Shown here piece after piece: positions 41,091 to 51,097 of a DNA stretch of 64,000 bases (its first letter is position 1; each line of letters opens with the position of its first letter). Under the pieces are notes generated by a model, which saw only the letters and a list, made by a program, of their open reading frames with translations, did not search any database and was not told where the DNA came from. A program made the translations under genes and the position numbers. The stretch is from Isoetes taiwanensis (Eukaryota; Streptophyta; Lycopodiopsida; Isoetales; Isoetaceae), in assembly GCA_021234155.1 (NCBI GenBank), contig JAJEKV010000054.1, positions 3,042,367 through 3,106,366 of the forward strand, read 5' to 3'.

Positions 41091-41291
41091 GATGTGCAAA
41101 TAGCTGGGTTTGTATCCAGTATTACATTATTCTCTGAATAATAAAGGATAAATTATTCTCTAGATAAAAACTATGTACAGATACAATATATTAAATTATT
41201 CCAAGAATCCATTTTGGGCACACATTTACCTAGATCTCTGAATGTAACAATAAGTGATAACAGAAGTTTCGGAAACCTTAAGAGGTCAAAT

Positions 41292-41590
41292 TTACTTGAT
41301 TCTTGTCCTCAAAGCATGAACCCCTTCTTTCCTAGTTTGAAGGTACAGAGAAACCTGCACATCAATCATAGAGATTATTAGATGTAAATAAACTACATCA
41401 AAAGAAAAAGAAAGTTAGGAGCCGCTGCATTTTTTGCAATCCTAAGAATGACAAAGAGAGATGTGAAAACCTCAAAATACCTTGGCTCAGAGTAGGAAAC
41501 GTGTCAACTACAAAGATTGGAAAGGCGGGCTCTGCAAATCCATCGAGCTCTATACCATAGAGCAAACACCTATCTTTGAATATGGAATAC
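41292..41590 (-). CDS. Last two exons of an unidentified gene
   Basis: Minus strand: acceptor TTATTTCAG before 41,590, exon 41,590-41,481 reading YSIFKDRCLLYGIELDGF then AEPAFPIFVVDTFPTLSQ, donor GTATTT; second acceptor TGTGCAG before 41,354, exon 41,354-41,292 reading VSLYLQTRKEGVHALRTRIK and a TAA. The peptides look strongly protein-like and both exon edges match splice consensus. However, joining at those exact sites leaves the second exon one base out of phase; either the splice position differs or there is a one-base error. I do not recognise the family. Upstream exons could include the open frames at 42,664-43,126. Confidence 0.4.
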
Positions 41591-42002
41591 CTGAAATAAT
41601 GATAAATAAAGCAAACATGGCAAGAAAACAAAAAATCTCCTTTACCGAAGAATAACCTAGCAAGGGAAACAAAATTCCTTACCGGATAAATAACCTAGCC
41701 TCCTTCTCTTACCGCATTGCTCAACATGGCCTTAAGCTTAAGGGATCCAAGTCTTGAGAGAAAACAAAGTCCATCCCATTCACAAGACTGGTGCTAAGGA
41801 TGATGTATGCAACTATCGAACCATATTGACTAGTTCAATCTTTGCTAAACTGATTGATATAGTGCTAGAACATAACTAGTCGATTTTATTGGGCTAGAAG
41901 ACATTTATCTGGAATTATGCAATACTAGATGGAATGATTATTTGAATTTTGCAGTTAGTTTATTAGTCTCTTCTTAGAAGGCAAATGCTTTACCATCTAA
42001 TT

Positions 42003-42092
42003 TAGGGAAATTTACCAAAGCCGCTGCTTTTTGCTTAAATTAGCAAAATGCCCTCCAAACGAGAGACATTTTGATAAATCTAATAATATAGT
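42003..42092 (+). repeat. Dispersed repeat, diverged copy 3
   Basis: AGCAAAATGCCCTCC, GACATTTTGATAAAT and CTAATAATATAGTC follow the block order of the repeats near 3,728 and 6,690. The match is weaker than between those two copies. Confidence 0.35.
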
Positions 42093-42663
42093 CTTTGTGG
42101 CTCATGGCATTCAAAAGTTATCCTAAGATCAATAAAATCAAATTCATTTGAATCAAAATCAAAATTTAGTGTGTGATTCAACACACTTATTTCATATACT
42201 AGGTTGAAGATCCAATTGCATTTCAGATGATTTTGATTGTCTTTAAAAAGTTCTTACTCTCATCTACAAAATTTTGTTTAATATATTAAAAGTTATTGCC
42301 ACCAAATTAAATAATTTTAGCAAATTGTAGATGCATTTTGACCCATGCAAGACAAGGGTGGTCACAATTTCTTTGAGATGTTCCATGGCATATCTTAGAT
42401 CTGAACGTTAATCTGAATTCAGCTCTTCACATGGATGTCTGTTATGCAAGAAATTGTCTTTAGCCGCTGCAAAAGGCCAAAAAACAGGCCGCAAAAAAAG
42501 CATTAACATATAGGTTCCTGTAACATTGGAATACAACAGATACTCCTATCCTTCATGCCAATGAGTTTAAACAAACCTCTGCTCGTATAATCTTTATCTA
42601 TCTGTCGTGTGGACGTTAAAACAGTATCTATCAATCTATATAAGCGCTAAGATCTGATCCTTA

Positions 42664-43400
42664 TCAAGGAAGCTGCAGTAATGAGGTCCCATGCATTTGT
42701 GTCAGAGGTAACTTTTCCAAACATTTAGAAAGAGGAGTCTTATCTCCTTGGGATGGTGGCATAAGGCCTCCAAAATAAAGGACAGACTCCACTTGATGTT
42801 CACAAAGCCAGAAATCGTGAATATTTTTCCTAAGTACATGCAGCATCAAAGCAATCCTATTGAAGATCAGCCAAATATCTCTTGGCAAATACGCAGGACA
42901 GCAGATATGAGACATTCTTCTAGTTAAGACGTCAACAAGCCTTTGCTTTCAGATATGTGTTGAGGCTATGCAAATTGGGAGCAGGTCCATACCGTGTCTC
43001 ATCTCTCCCTAAAAAGGAGCTAAAAGAGGTTTGATGGCACTCAGAACTTGCATTTCCATCTTTTGAAGCCATAGTTACAATACTGTCTGTGGCAGACACA
43101 CCTTGAATCAACACGGGTTGATCCAATGTACCTTGTCAAACAGAGCAACTGCTGGTACACATCATCTCCTCATCACGGAGAGATTCATAGCTGGTATTGT
43201 TCTGCCTTTAATTTTAAAACTAGGCAGACAGACTGCATGAGATAGTCAGACCATTCGTGCAGCTCTTTGTGGAACAAATCCTTATGCAAGGAATTTTTTA
43301 CTTTGGGTTCCCATGTCAAGAACACATTCATCGAGTGCCAGCTGTGTATGTACTTGACTAGAAGACAAAAAACAAGTCATAGTTGCTAGCATATGATGCG
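42664..43400 (-). other. Consecutive open, coding-like minus-strand segments
   Basis: Three minus-strand segments have protein-like open frames: about 43,385-43,210 (KYIHSWHSMNVFLTWEPK, HKELHEWSDYLMQS), 43,126-42,932 (QGVSATDSIVTMASKDG, YGPAPNLHSLNTYLKAK) and 42,915-42,664 (MLHVLRKNIHDFWLCEHQ, GGLMPPSQGDKTPLSK). They lie between the PPR gene stop and the exons at 41,292-41,590, on the same strand. They may be exons of that downstream gene or PPR 3' untranslated sequence. No family recognised and splice sites not resolved. Confidence 0.2.
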
Positions 43401-43634
43401 ATAGCTCACCTGCAGAAGTCATGTATGTTCATTCTAGCATTATAGAGCAACCAAATCTTCTAAAAAGATATTCTTTTTAGGAATTTAGATCTTCAGTTTG
43501 GAATTTTCTGTTAGGGAAGCCTTTGAGAGGAGGTGAACATCAAACCACTTTCCAATATTTCTTCAAACATGCTTCAAATAATTTCAACGGTTCAGTTGTT
43601 TTGCCCAGAAGCTTCACATGAAACATAAATACAA

Positions 43635-45881
43635 TCAGTAATAGTCCCCACAAGAACAAGATCCATCTTTGAAACAATGTACATGGCAAGCATCATGAAC
43701 AATAATCTCTCGCCCTTCAATTCTAGATATGATCTTGGTTGCATCATGGCAGTCCATGCACATTCAAGGTTTTTTCTGGCTCAAGAGTTGTACCTGGAGG
43801 TGTAGTGGCAAGTCCAAATGCTATGGCAAGCTTCTCAGCATGCCCACACAATGCAACCTGTTTCTCCTCCTCTGACATTTGTTGAAGTACTAAATTGACC
43901 TTTGTGTATACCCTTCCTCCTTCATTCTGTTACTTAATCTCTTAAGCACAAAGGCCAATCGTGATCAATTTATGGATGACTTTTATCCCCAACAATAAAT
44001 TCATGCACTTTGTCATCTACCTCAATCCATGCTTTCGCTGGTTTCTTCCATGCCCGTGCCTGTTTCGAAGCTCCTCTACTCTTGCTGCTTCCTTCCATAA
44101 CTGAGCATCAGAGTAGATTCCTGACATTAGAACATATGCAGTAGCAAGGTTATTATCAATTTTGACAAGCTGATCAAAGCAACGCCTCGCTAACTCCACA
44201 TTTTGGTATGTCCTGCAGGCCACAAGCAAAGATGTCCACCCTGTAACATCAGGTTGAATAATTAGAAGTAGTTTCCCTGCCTCTAAGTATCCTGAACCAC
44301 CAAGAAGATCAATGATGCAATTAAAGTGATAAGCATCTGGTATTATGCCATGGTCTTCGCCATAAATTTCAAATATCTGCAGCCTTCATCCACAAGGCCT
44401 GCATGGCTGCAGGCTGCAAGGACAGAGCTAAACGCCACCGATTTGGTTTGATGCCCCTTGTTGCATATCATCAAGACATTGACCAACCAATTTGACATTG
44501 CCTGACTGAGCATGGCCTGCAATTATGGCATTCCATGATACCACATCTTGATTTGACAATCTGCCCCACACTTGATATGCTTCCTCTGGATAGCCACACA
44601 TGGCATACATGTAAACAAGGGCATTTTTCAAGTCAACGTCAAGAACAATACCAGCTTCAAGCATCTGCCGATGAATGCGCCGTCCTTGATCTATAACTCC
44701 AATGCTGGCGCAGGCCTTCAACGCACTTAAGAAAATAACCTTGTCAGGACTTATGCTCTGGAGTTGCATCTTATGAAGGCACTCCAATGCTAGATGGCCT
44801 TCTCCATGCTCTGCATATCCACCAATCAATGCACCCCATGAAACTGCATCTTTATTAGGAGATTCATTGAAAAGCTTGTGTGCTTCCTCCAAGTTCCCAA
44901 ACTTGGCATATCCTGTAATCATTGTGGCCCATGACACTGCATCTCTACTTATAGAAGTATTGAAAAGATAGCGTGCCTGTTCAAGTTGTCCCTGTTTGAC
45001 ATAACCTGAAATCATTGCATTCCATACTGATGTATCTTGACTAGAGAAATGGTCAAAGACAGTGCGTGCTTCTTGCAAGCTACCCAATTTGCAATACATG
45101 TGCACCAGTATGGTCCCCAAATCTGTGCTCCACTGAATGCCACTTCTGATGAGTTGGCCATGGACATGCCTTCCCTTGTTAATACTCGAGTTTGAAATGC
45201 ATGCCTGCAGGGAAGCAACGTAAGTATAGTCCTCGCTGTTAGTACCTGACAGCAGCATTATGTCATGCAACTGCGAGGCCATCTTGCCATGGTCAAGCTT
45301 GGCATGAGCTCTGATGACGCCGTTCCACGTACAGCGACTTGGATTTAGAACCCTGTTAAACACTTTACATGCTTCAACCAAACATCCACAGGAAGCAAAC
45401 AAACGAATAAGATGATCTGCTAATGCAGCAATTGACTCCAGTCCACTATGTACCATCAGGACATATAGCCTTCTTCCAGATTCAATGTCTTGCCATTTTG
45501 CACATTCAATAACCAGATTATAGACAATGTCCCTAGATACGGTGATCCCCTGTTGTTGCAAGAATTCAGCGGATTCAAGAGCCCCATCAAACCATCCATG
45601 CTTGCTTAGAATGTTAGAGTGCTTGGGCAAATCTTTCAAACGCCTGTTGATAAATTAAAGGACTGTAAAACCATAAATGAAGACACGACCACAATTAGAA
45701 ATGTTCTTTCATTACCTCGACAGGTCTTCAACTTTCAATCTTTCAAGTGATCCTCGGAGGGGCTGGCAAACAAGGCAAAAAGAAAAATTGAATGAGGATA
45801 CCGAAAATCGTGAAATTCCTACTGTAGACACTTCACCTGGTGAGCAATGGTTGAAGCAGCAAAATGGATCCTTCTAGCCAT
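43635..45881 (-). CDS. PLS-class PPR protein with DYW deaminase domain
   Basis: Predicted organellar C-to-U RNA editing factor: PPR repeats bind one RNA site, the DYW domain is a zinc-dependent cytidine deaminase. Start ATG at 45,881 gives [15 protein letters not shown], a basic targeting-type N-terminus. Exon 1 is 45,881-45,837, intron 1 is 45,836-45,763 (GTGAAG..CCAG), exon 2 is 45,762-45,716, intron 2 is 45,715-45,644 (GTAATG..ACAG), exon 3 runs from 45,643; phases agree. A continuous 400-codon stretch has about ten PPR motifs ([40 protein letters not shown]). Then E/E+ motifs ([28 protein letters not shown]) and the DYW domain: [13 protein letters not shown] (HxE), CMDCHDATK (CxxCH), GSCSCGDYY at the end, DYY in place of DYW. 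Small indels near 44,440-44,460, 44,378, 44,050, 43,900 and 43,770, and a CAA-to-TAA stop at 43,970-43,972, break the frame; most lie in short runs. Either a young pseudogene or an intact gene with sequence errors. Confidence 0.85.
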
Positions 45882-45890
45882 GGTGCCAGA

Positions 45891-46165
45891 AACCCTATTG
45901 TTCCATGTTTGCATGACGGAAAAGAGGAAAATTATATGACCATAGCTGGAGCTGGTGCAGTATCGTTGCCATTTTAGATCTCGCATTTGCCGCCCCTTGT
46001 TTTTCACAATGATCTCAACGTTGATCGACAATAATGTGGCCATCAAAAATTTGCTGGTTTTGGGTTTGCCCCTAAGGACAAGCCCTCGGTTATGTGGGAA
46101 GAAGGGATATCCCAGGTATATGCCAGAGGACAGTTTCTATTACAGCCCCTTAAACCCAGGTCCTC
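45891..46165 (+). repeat. PPR upstream block, left copy of inverted repeat
   Basis: This segment begins about 10 bases upstream of the PPR start codon and should contain its 5' untranslated region and promoter. Its reverse complement recurs at 53,098-53,375, sharing for example TTATATGACCATA, TCAACGTTGATCGACAATAA, CCTAAGGACAAGCCCTCGG and GAAGAAGGGATATCCCA. The two copies differ mostly by small indels. Confidence 0.85.
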
Positions 46166-46737
46166 GCAGGTTATCAGCTGTCTGGCGTTGATCTAAGACT
46201 GGTTATAACCCAGAACCTCTGGAATATTCTTTTCAATAGAATATTCTAGTGATTATTAAAATAACCTCTCAATATTCTCTTTTAACGTAATATTCTACCG
46301 GGTACCCGCATATCGTAAAAGACGAACAAAGATTTGGGCACTCGCAATCCCACGGACAAAATTGGGGCTTCTTCTCGCAAAAAACCCATCTATCTAAATC
46401 CCCCTGTCAAGTCACATGAGGTGTTTGGCGTGCATTTGCGGTGTAAAAATTGTATGACAATGGGCCGCCAGCCAAGATTCACATGACATTATCAAAAAAA
46501 TGCTTGCAAAGAGCCGGTCACAAATAAGCAGTTCCAGCGCCCATTGATCGCCAGCAGCCTTCAACCGGACCTATTATCGTACTTTTCTCCTATCGTGCAC
46601 TTTTCTTTGAATTCATGATGCGCTCACGCTCGTAGACTAGTATAGACCGTAAATATTTTTATAGATCTCTTTGTCAATCATCAGAACTATTTTGTGTAAT
46701 AATTTTATGTTTAAATTTCTGTCATAGTTTCACAAAT

Positions 46738-47019
46738 ATGGAAGGCTATGATGAAGAGCTAAGGAGCGACAGCGATATTGAAATCGACAATCAGAACACA
46801 GGTTTGGAAGAGCTAATTGACATTTTGATGCAAATATGTGCTATGTTCATGCTGTTGATCAATGAGAAGCTCCACAAACGTAGAATATGGTGGATGTACC
46901 CAAGACTGATATCTTTTTGGGCAGATTTAAGTAATAATCTTTGGCTCCACTCTGGTATAGCTGGTGAGCATAATTTCAGGAACTTTTACAGAATGCATCC
47001 AGATAATTTTGAGAAGTAA
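46738..47019 (+). pseudogene. Harbinger transposase N-terminal fragment
   Basis: A 93-codon frame starting MEGYDEELRSDSDIEIDN. KLHKRRIWWMYPRL followed by HNFRNFYRMHPDNFEK matches the region that precedes the DDE domain in HARBI1-type transposases (basic RR.WW.RP element, then FRNF.RM....F). It stops at 47,019, just where the catalytic domain should begin; the DDE triad is absent. Transposase normally cuts and rejoins the element ends together with the Myb-like partner. Confidence 0.55.
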
Positions 47020-47280
47020 TCCTTGATCCTGAATGCATAATCCTTGATCCTGAAGTTACCCATTTGAAGCTTATTGACTTTGATATCAGAATACTGCTCC
47101 ACCAGCATTTCGATAGCAGTATCTCGCCATAGAACCCTCTTCCGGCTAGCATTGGGTTAGCTAGAATCATCTTCGTCTTCACACTCGCCGGTCGGATCAT
47201 CACCAACCAAATTTGGGTGGAAGGAACAATCTCAATTTCAGCCTCCCTCATATGCATCTTCGTGAACTAATTCAAATCCA
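47020..47280 (-). pseudogene. Myb/trihelix-like Harbinger ORF1 remnant
   Basis: On the minus strand an acidic stretch (GECEDEDDSS) is followed by NASRKRVLWRDTAIEMLVEQ and YSDIKVN, resembling the Myb/SANT or trihelix DNA-binding domain of the accessory protein of PIF/Harbinger elements. Stops interrupt it and the C-terminal part is lost in a short GATCCTGAATGC-type duplication near 47,021-47,055. It is convergent with the transposase fragment. Confidence 0.45.
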
Positions 47281-47875
47281 TGGTTGAAGAGAAGAAAAAT
47301 TTAAGGAAGAAAAGAGATAGGAAAGAAGAGCGTAATCGCGGAGAAAAATCAAAACAATTGGAACAATTGGATGGATGATCTTCAATCACGCCATCGCCGT
47401 TATGAATTGGTCCTTGCATGTGAATGAAGGGAAACGCGGGTCGCAGCCCATGTGGGCAGCGGGAATCCACCGCAACAGCCACCACCACGCCAGATGCCCA
47501 CCCAAAACGGCAGACGCCGCCGCCGGAGGGGCAGAAGAAATGGGCCGATCTCGCCCAGTCACGCTCCAAATTTGGCCCATGTGACTCGCCTCCAAATTCG
47601 CCAGACTAATCCGATGCTATATCTTTATCTTGAAGCACAACCGCCATGTTTGATTTGTTTTTTTTATATCCGATCAATATTGTGGGTCACGAGTAGATTT
47701 AAGCATTAGGAAACGATAGAGCAGAGAAACCAAAGCCCTAATGCTTCATTGGCGATGATAAAAAAGATGGGCATTGTGAGCAAGAAAAATCTTGTGCATG
47801 TCTGATTGTAGAGATTTAACTCAAGGATTTTGTGAAGGCCCATCCATTGCGCACTCTACATGTTTTTTGGAGGTG

Positions 47876-48262
47876 TGTTGAATTTAGCCTTTACGATTGA
47901 AAAGGGGAAGACGGTACACGCGGGTATATTGTCGAAAGCGGTGGATTATCCGCAACCGTGAGTAATGTGTGAAGGCAATGCACGCCGCGCATTTAATCCG
48001 GGAAGAAAAAGGGAATCGAACAGACAAAGGAGAAGGGTGCAGATCGTGGTATCGGGGAGTCGGCAGGATCAGGGGAAGAAGGAATCGACAGATAAGAGCA
48101 AGAAGGCAGCAAGGTTGAGAAGGGAGGCCGGAAGAACAGATCGGGTGCAGAATACTAGAAACGCGTTTTGGTTGCCTGATCCGACCAAGACAGTCGTGGG
48201 GTCTCGTGAGTTGCGATTTCAGCAGAGGCGCATCGCTGGGCTTCGTAATCATTGAGAGCAAG
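47876..48262 (+). repeat. 5' LTR of the copia element
   Basis: Starts TGTTGAATTTAGCC and ends near TTGAGAGCAA. Compared with the 3' LTR it differs by scattered 1-2 base indels, mostly at CG/TG-rich spots (GACGGTACACGCGG against GACGTGTACACGTGG), and few plain substitutions. Confidence 0.9.
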
Positions 48263-48264
48263 AG

Positions 48265-48276
48265 TGGTATTAGAGC
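48265..48276 (+). promoter_or_regulatory. Copia primer-binding site
   Basis: TGGTATTAGAGC, one base different from the copia consensus TGGTATCAGAGC, which pairs with the 3' end of initiator tRNA-Met to prime minus-strand synthesis. It lies two or three bases after the LTR. Confidence 0.85.
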
Positions 48277-48285
48277 TTAGAAGAT

Positions 48286-51097
48286 ATGGCCAGCCGATTG
48301 GCATTAACCTATCTTAGTAGTACTGAAGTCTTCGATGGAGATATTGGCTTCCAGCTTTGGAAGGCCAAGATCGTGCAGGCTCTTAAGGTGGATAAGCTTT
48401 TGGGAGTTGGTTGATCCAGCCAAAGAAAGGGAGATTCCGCTCAAATCTAAAGTGAAGGCAGAAGCATCCGGGTCTGAGGAAACTAAAATTTCAGATGATG
48501 AGAGAGAGGAGATAGCGAAAGCCATTATCATGGCAAAGCTGGGTGGTGACATTGTGCTTGAAGTTCAGCACAAACAGGCCAGAGAGATATGGAAGTATCT
48601 CTTAAAAAGATATGAAGAGAAGACATCAACACAGATTGATATCCTGGAAATGAAATTGCGCAACCTGCAATTCAAGAAAGGTGATGATCTAAGAGGTTTG
48701 ATACGAAACCTTAGATTGTTGTTACACGATTTGGATGGAGCTGGAGCACGCTATAACGAGCAGCAGAAGGTATTGGCTTTGACCAGAGCATTTCAGGTTT
48801 CATTTAAAGATCTTGCTATGCTGGTGAGAAGGACTACATCCACTCTGGATGAAGCGATAGAAGCAATTAGAACAGAACTTGAGCAGGAGGTTTTGGTGAA
48901 ACCAGCACCGGGGGAGACAGAAGAACACCCTATTACCTTATATGCAGGAGAATCTAGCAGAGAAAGAGGTCGAGGACGCGGAAGAGGCAGAGGAAGGTGG
49001 AGAACGGAGATACAGTGCTACGGATGTGAAGAATTTGGTCACATCAAAGCGGAATGTCCAAATCGAGAGAAATGGAATCGAGGGCGTGGTCGCAGTTCAT
49101 TTGGTCGTGGAAGGGGACGCACTGTGGTGGCAGCAGTCGGAGAGACGTCTGAAGCGAAAACACCAACTGTGGGAGCTCTCACAGAGGAAGAAGTAAGTAC
49201 TTGCAAGTCATTTCTTAAAAATGAGCATCACATCTCAAAAATTAATATTGCAAAGCAAAATTTGGACAAAACTAATACCCTGACTGTAGATTCTGGAGCT
49301 GAAGTCTCCATAGTGAGCTCGCCTGATATGTTAAAATGCATTGAGCCGAGTATGGATTGCAAGGCTGTGCAGATGGGCAATGGAGCAATGCAGAAGGTGC
49401 TTGGAAAGGGGAGTTTGCATATTCTAGTTAAAGGCAAGAATGTGTTAAGTTTGCCAGATACATTATTTGTGCCAGGGATGTTGTTTAATTTGATTTCAGT
49501 TGCCAATTTGGTAGATAATGGATATGATTTATTTTTTCATAAATATGGATGCAAATTCATTAGAGGAGGCATTAAATTATTTGAAGCTCAAAGAAGAGGG
49601 AATCTGTTTGAGTTGGATGTGAATGATACCATCAATAAGGTATCTCCCCTCGATAGCATAAGGCTTTGGCATTTGAGGTTAGGGCATGTCTGCTATAACA
49701 ACATTAAAATAGCCAAAAAACATGATCTTTTGGATGAGCTTGATTACGAGGATTGTGAAATAGATGACGTGTGTGAAGCTTGCATGTTGGGAAAACAAAA
49801 TAGAGTGGCATTTAGAAATAAAGGGAGAAGGGCACATGAATTGCTTGAACTAGTGCATTCGGATGTTTGCGGACCTATGCAGGTTGAGAGTAGAGGAGCG
49901 AAATTCTATTTCGCTACCTTTATTGACGATTACAGTAGACGTACCAAATGCTATTTCTTGAGGACCAAAGATCAAGTGTTTGATGCATTTAGATTATATG
50001 TTGCAGAAGTAGAAAGAGAAACATCTCTAAAAGTTAAATGTCTAAGGTCTGACCTTGGTGGAGAGTATAGATCATCTGAATTTTCTAGGTATTGTCAAGT
50101 ACGAGGGATACGGAGACAATATACATGCAGGTACACACCACAGCAGAATGGAGTGGCAGAGCGCAAAAATCGCACCATCATGAATGCAGCTAGATCCATG
50201 CTTAAGCATGCAGGTTTGCCGAACAGTCTGTGGGGAGAAGCTGTCGCAACTGCCTGCTACATTCAGAATAGGTTGCCGACAGTTGCTGTGAAAGGAGGAG
50301 TGCCAGAAGAGTATTGGACAGGCAGAAAACAATCTGTGAAAAGGTTTAAAGTCTATGGGTGCCTAGCTTATATGATGGTACCGGAAGAGTTGAGAAGAAA
50401 GCTGGACGACCGGAGCGTGTGTACCTTCCTAGTGGGTTACGATGAGCAGACAAATGGTTACAGATTGTATGAACCAGTCACACGTAAAGTACATGTTAGT
50501 AGGGATGTTGTATTTAATGAGAATGTTCTATACAAGGACAGGAAGAGTCTAAGCCAGCATGAAGCAAATGAGTGGATACCAACAGAGTACTTGGAGACTG
50601 AGCAGGCAGATGATGAAGGGGAAACAAAGACCACAACTTTAAAGCAAGATGAAGTTGATGTGGAGTCAGAGAATGAAGAGGATACAGAGACTAGTGCTGA
50701 GGTTGAAGAAACAGACGTGGAACCGGATGAGGTGTATGAGGTCATTGAGTCCGATAGTGCACCTCATGAACCGGAAATCGAGCCAGAGGAGGTGCATGAG
50801 GTTGTTGACACCAATAGTGCACCAGAACCTGGAACTCAGGTGGGAGGAGGTAGTAGGAGACGTAGTGATGCAGAGCGTCTAAAAGCCGGAGTTCCATTCG
50901 ACACAAGACTATACGGCAGGGCAGAAAGTGGAAAGACAACCAGACCAAGGAAACCTAAAGTGTTGTCTTGTACAGTTGAGCCAGAAACAGTGGAAGAAGC
51001 CTTGGAAAGAAAGGATGCAGATCGATGGAAAGAGGCCATGCAGAGTGAGTTGATTCATTTAAAAAGGACAGGCACCTATGAACTCGCGGTCGCGTAA
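48286..51097 (+). CDS. Copia gag-protease-integrase part of gag-pol
   Basis: ATG at 48,286 gives MASRLALTYLSS and FDGDIGFQLWKAK, the usual gag start; a T-run at 48,398-48,401 is one base too long, shifting into the 920-codon frame that opens at 48,335. In that frame: UBN2 gag helices (EIWKYLLKRYEEKTSTQ), RG-rich stretch, CCHC zinc knuckle CYGCEEFGHIKAEC (from residue 228), aspartic protease LTVDSGAEVSIVSS, GAG-pre-integrase LWHLRLGH, integrase core with HSDVCGP, RSDLGGEYR and NGVAERKNRT (D, D and E in place), then an acidic linker with repeated VHEV/VYEV units. It stops at TAA 51,095-51,097 inside the linker to RT, in phase with the RT frame. The polyprotein forms particles, is cut by its protease and integrates the cDNA. 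Confidence 0.9.

Larger units (their letters stand above)
46404..47592. mobile_element. PIF/Harbinger derivative in composite unit copy 1
   Basis: Copy 2 of the composite unit shows the empty site (TCTAAATCCCC joined to AAACTGCCAGACTAAT), which fixes the ends of the insertion to within a few bases. The insertion begins CTGTCAAGTCACATGAGG and its other end, reversed, begins GGAGGCGAGTCACATGGGC: imperfect terminal inverted repeats sharing AGTCACATG. Inside, a transposase N-terminus lies on the + strand and a Myb/trihelix-like frame on the - strand, the two genes typical of PIF/Harbinger. The DDE catalytic region is missing, so it is a non-autonomous, internally deleted derivative. The usual 3-bp target duplication is not clear. 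Confidence 0.65.
46140..47875 (+). repeat. Composite unit, copy 1 (interrupted)
   Basis: Two parts, 46,140-46,403 and 47,593-47,875, match 53,460-53,770 and 53,786-54,070 in the same order and orientation. Shared words include TTCAATAGAATATTCTAGTG, AGATTTGGGCACTCGCAATC, CTTTATCTTGAAGCACAACC and CAAGAAAAATCTTGTGCATG. Copy 1 is split by a Harbinger-like insertion at 46,404 and by the copia element at 47,876; its last part continues at about 52,950-53,125. It contains AAGCATTAGG..CCCTAATGCTT and GAATATTCTTTTCAATAGAATATTC inverted repeats. The unit is probably itself an old transposable element; no open frame explains it. Confidence 0.8.

Noticed and set aside
41398-41631. 77-codon ORF read from its first ATG
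   Set aside because: The ATG lies in intron sequence; the splice sites show that only 41,481-41,590 is likely exon.
47267-47709. Overlapping GC-rich ORFs on both strands
   Set aside because: Mutual shadows in the GC-rich 3' part of the Harbinger derivative; no motif in any frame.
47884-48261. 125-codon minus-strand ORF and 96-codon plus-strand ORF in the LTR (also at 52,626-52,937)
   Set aside because: They lie wholly within the LTR and recur only because the LTR is repeated.
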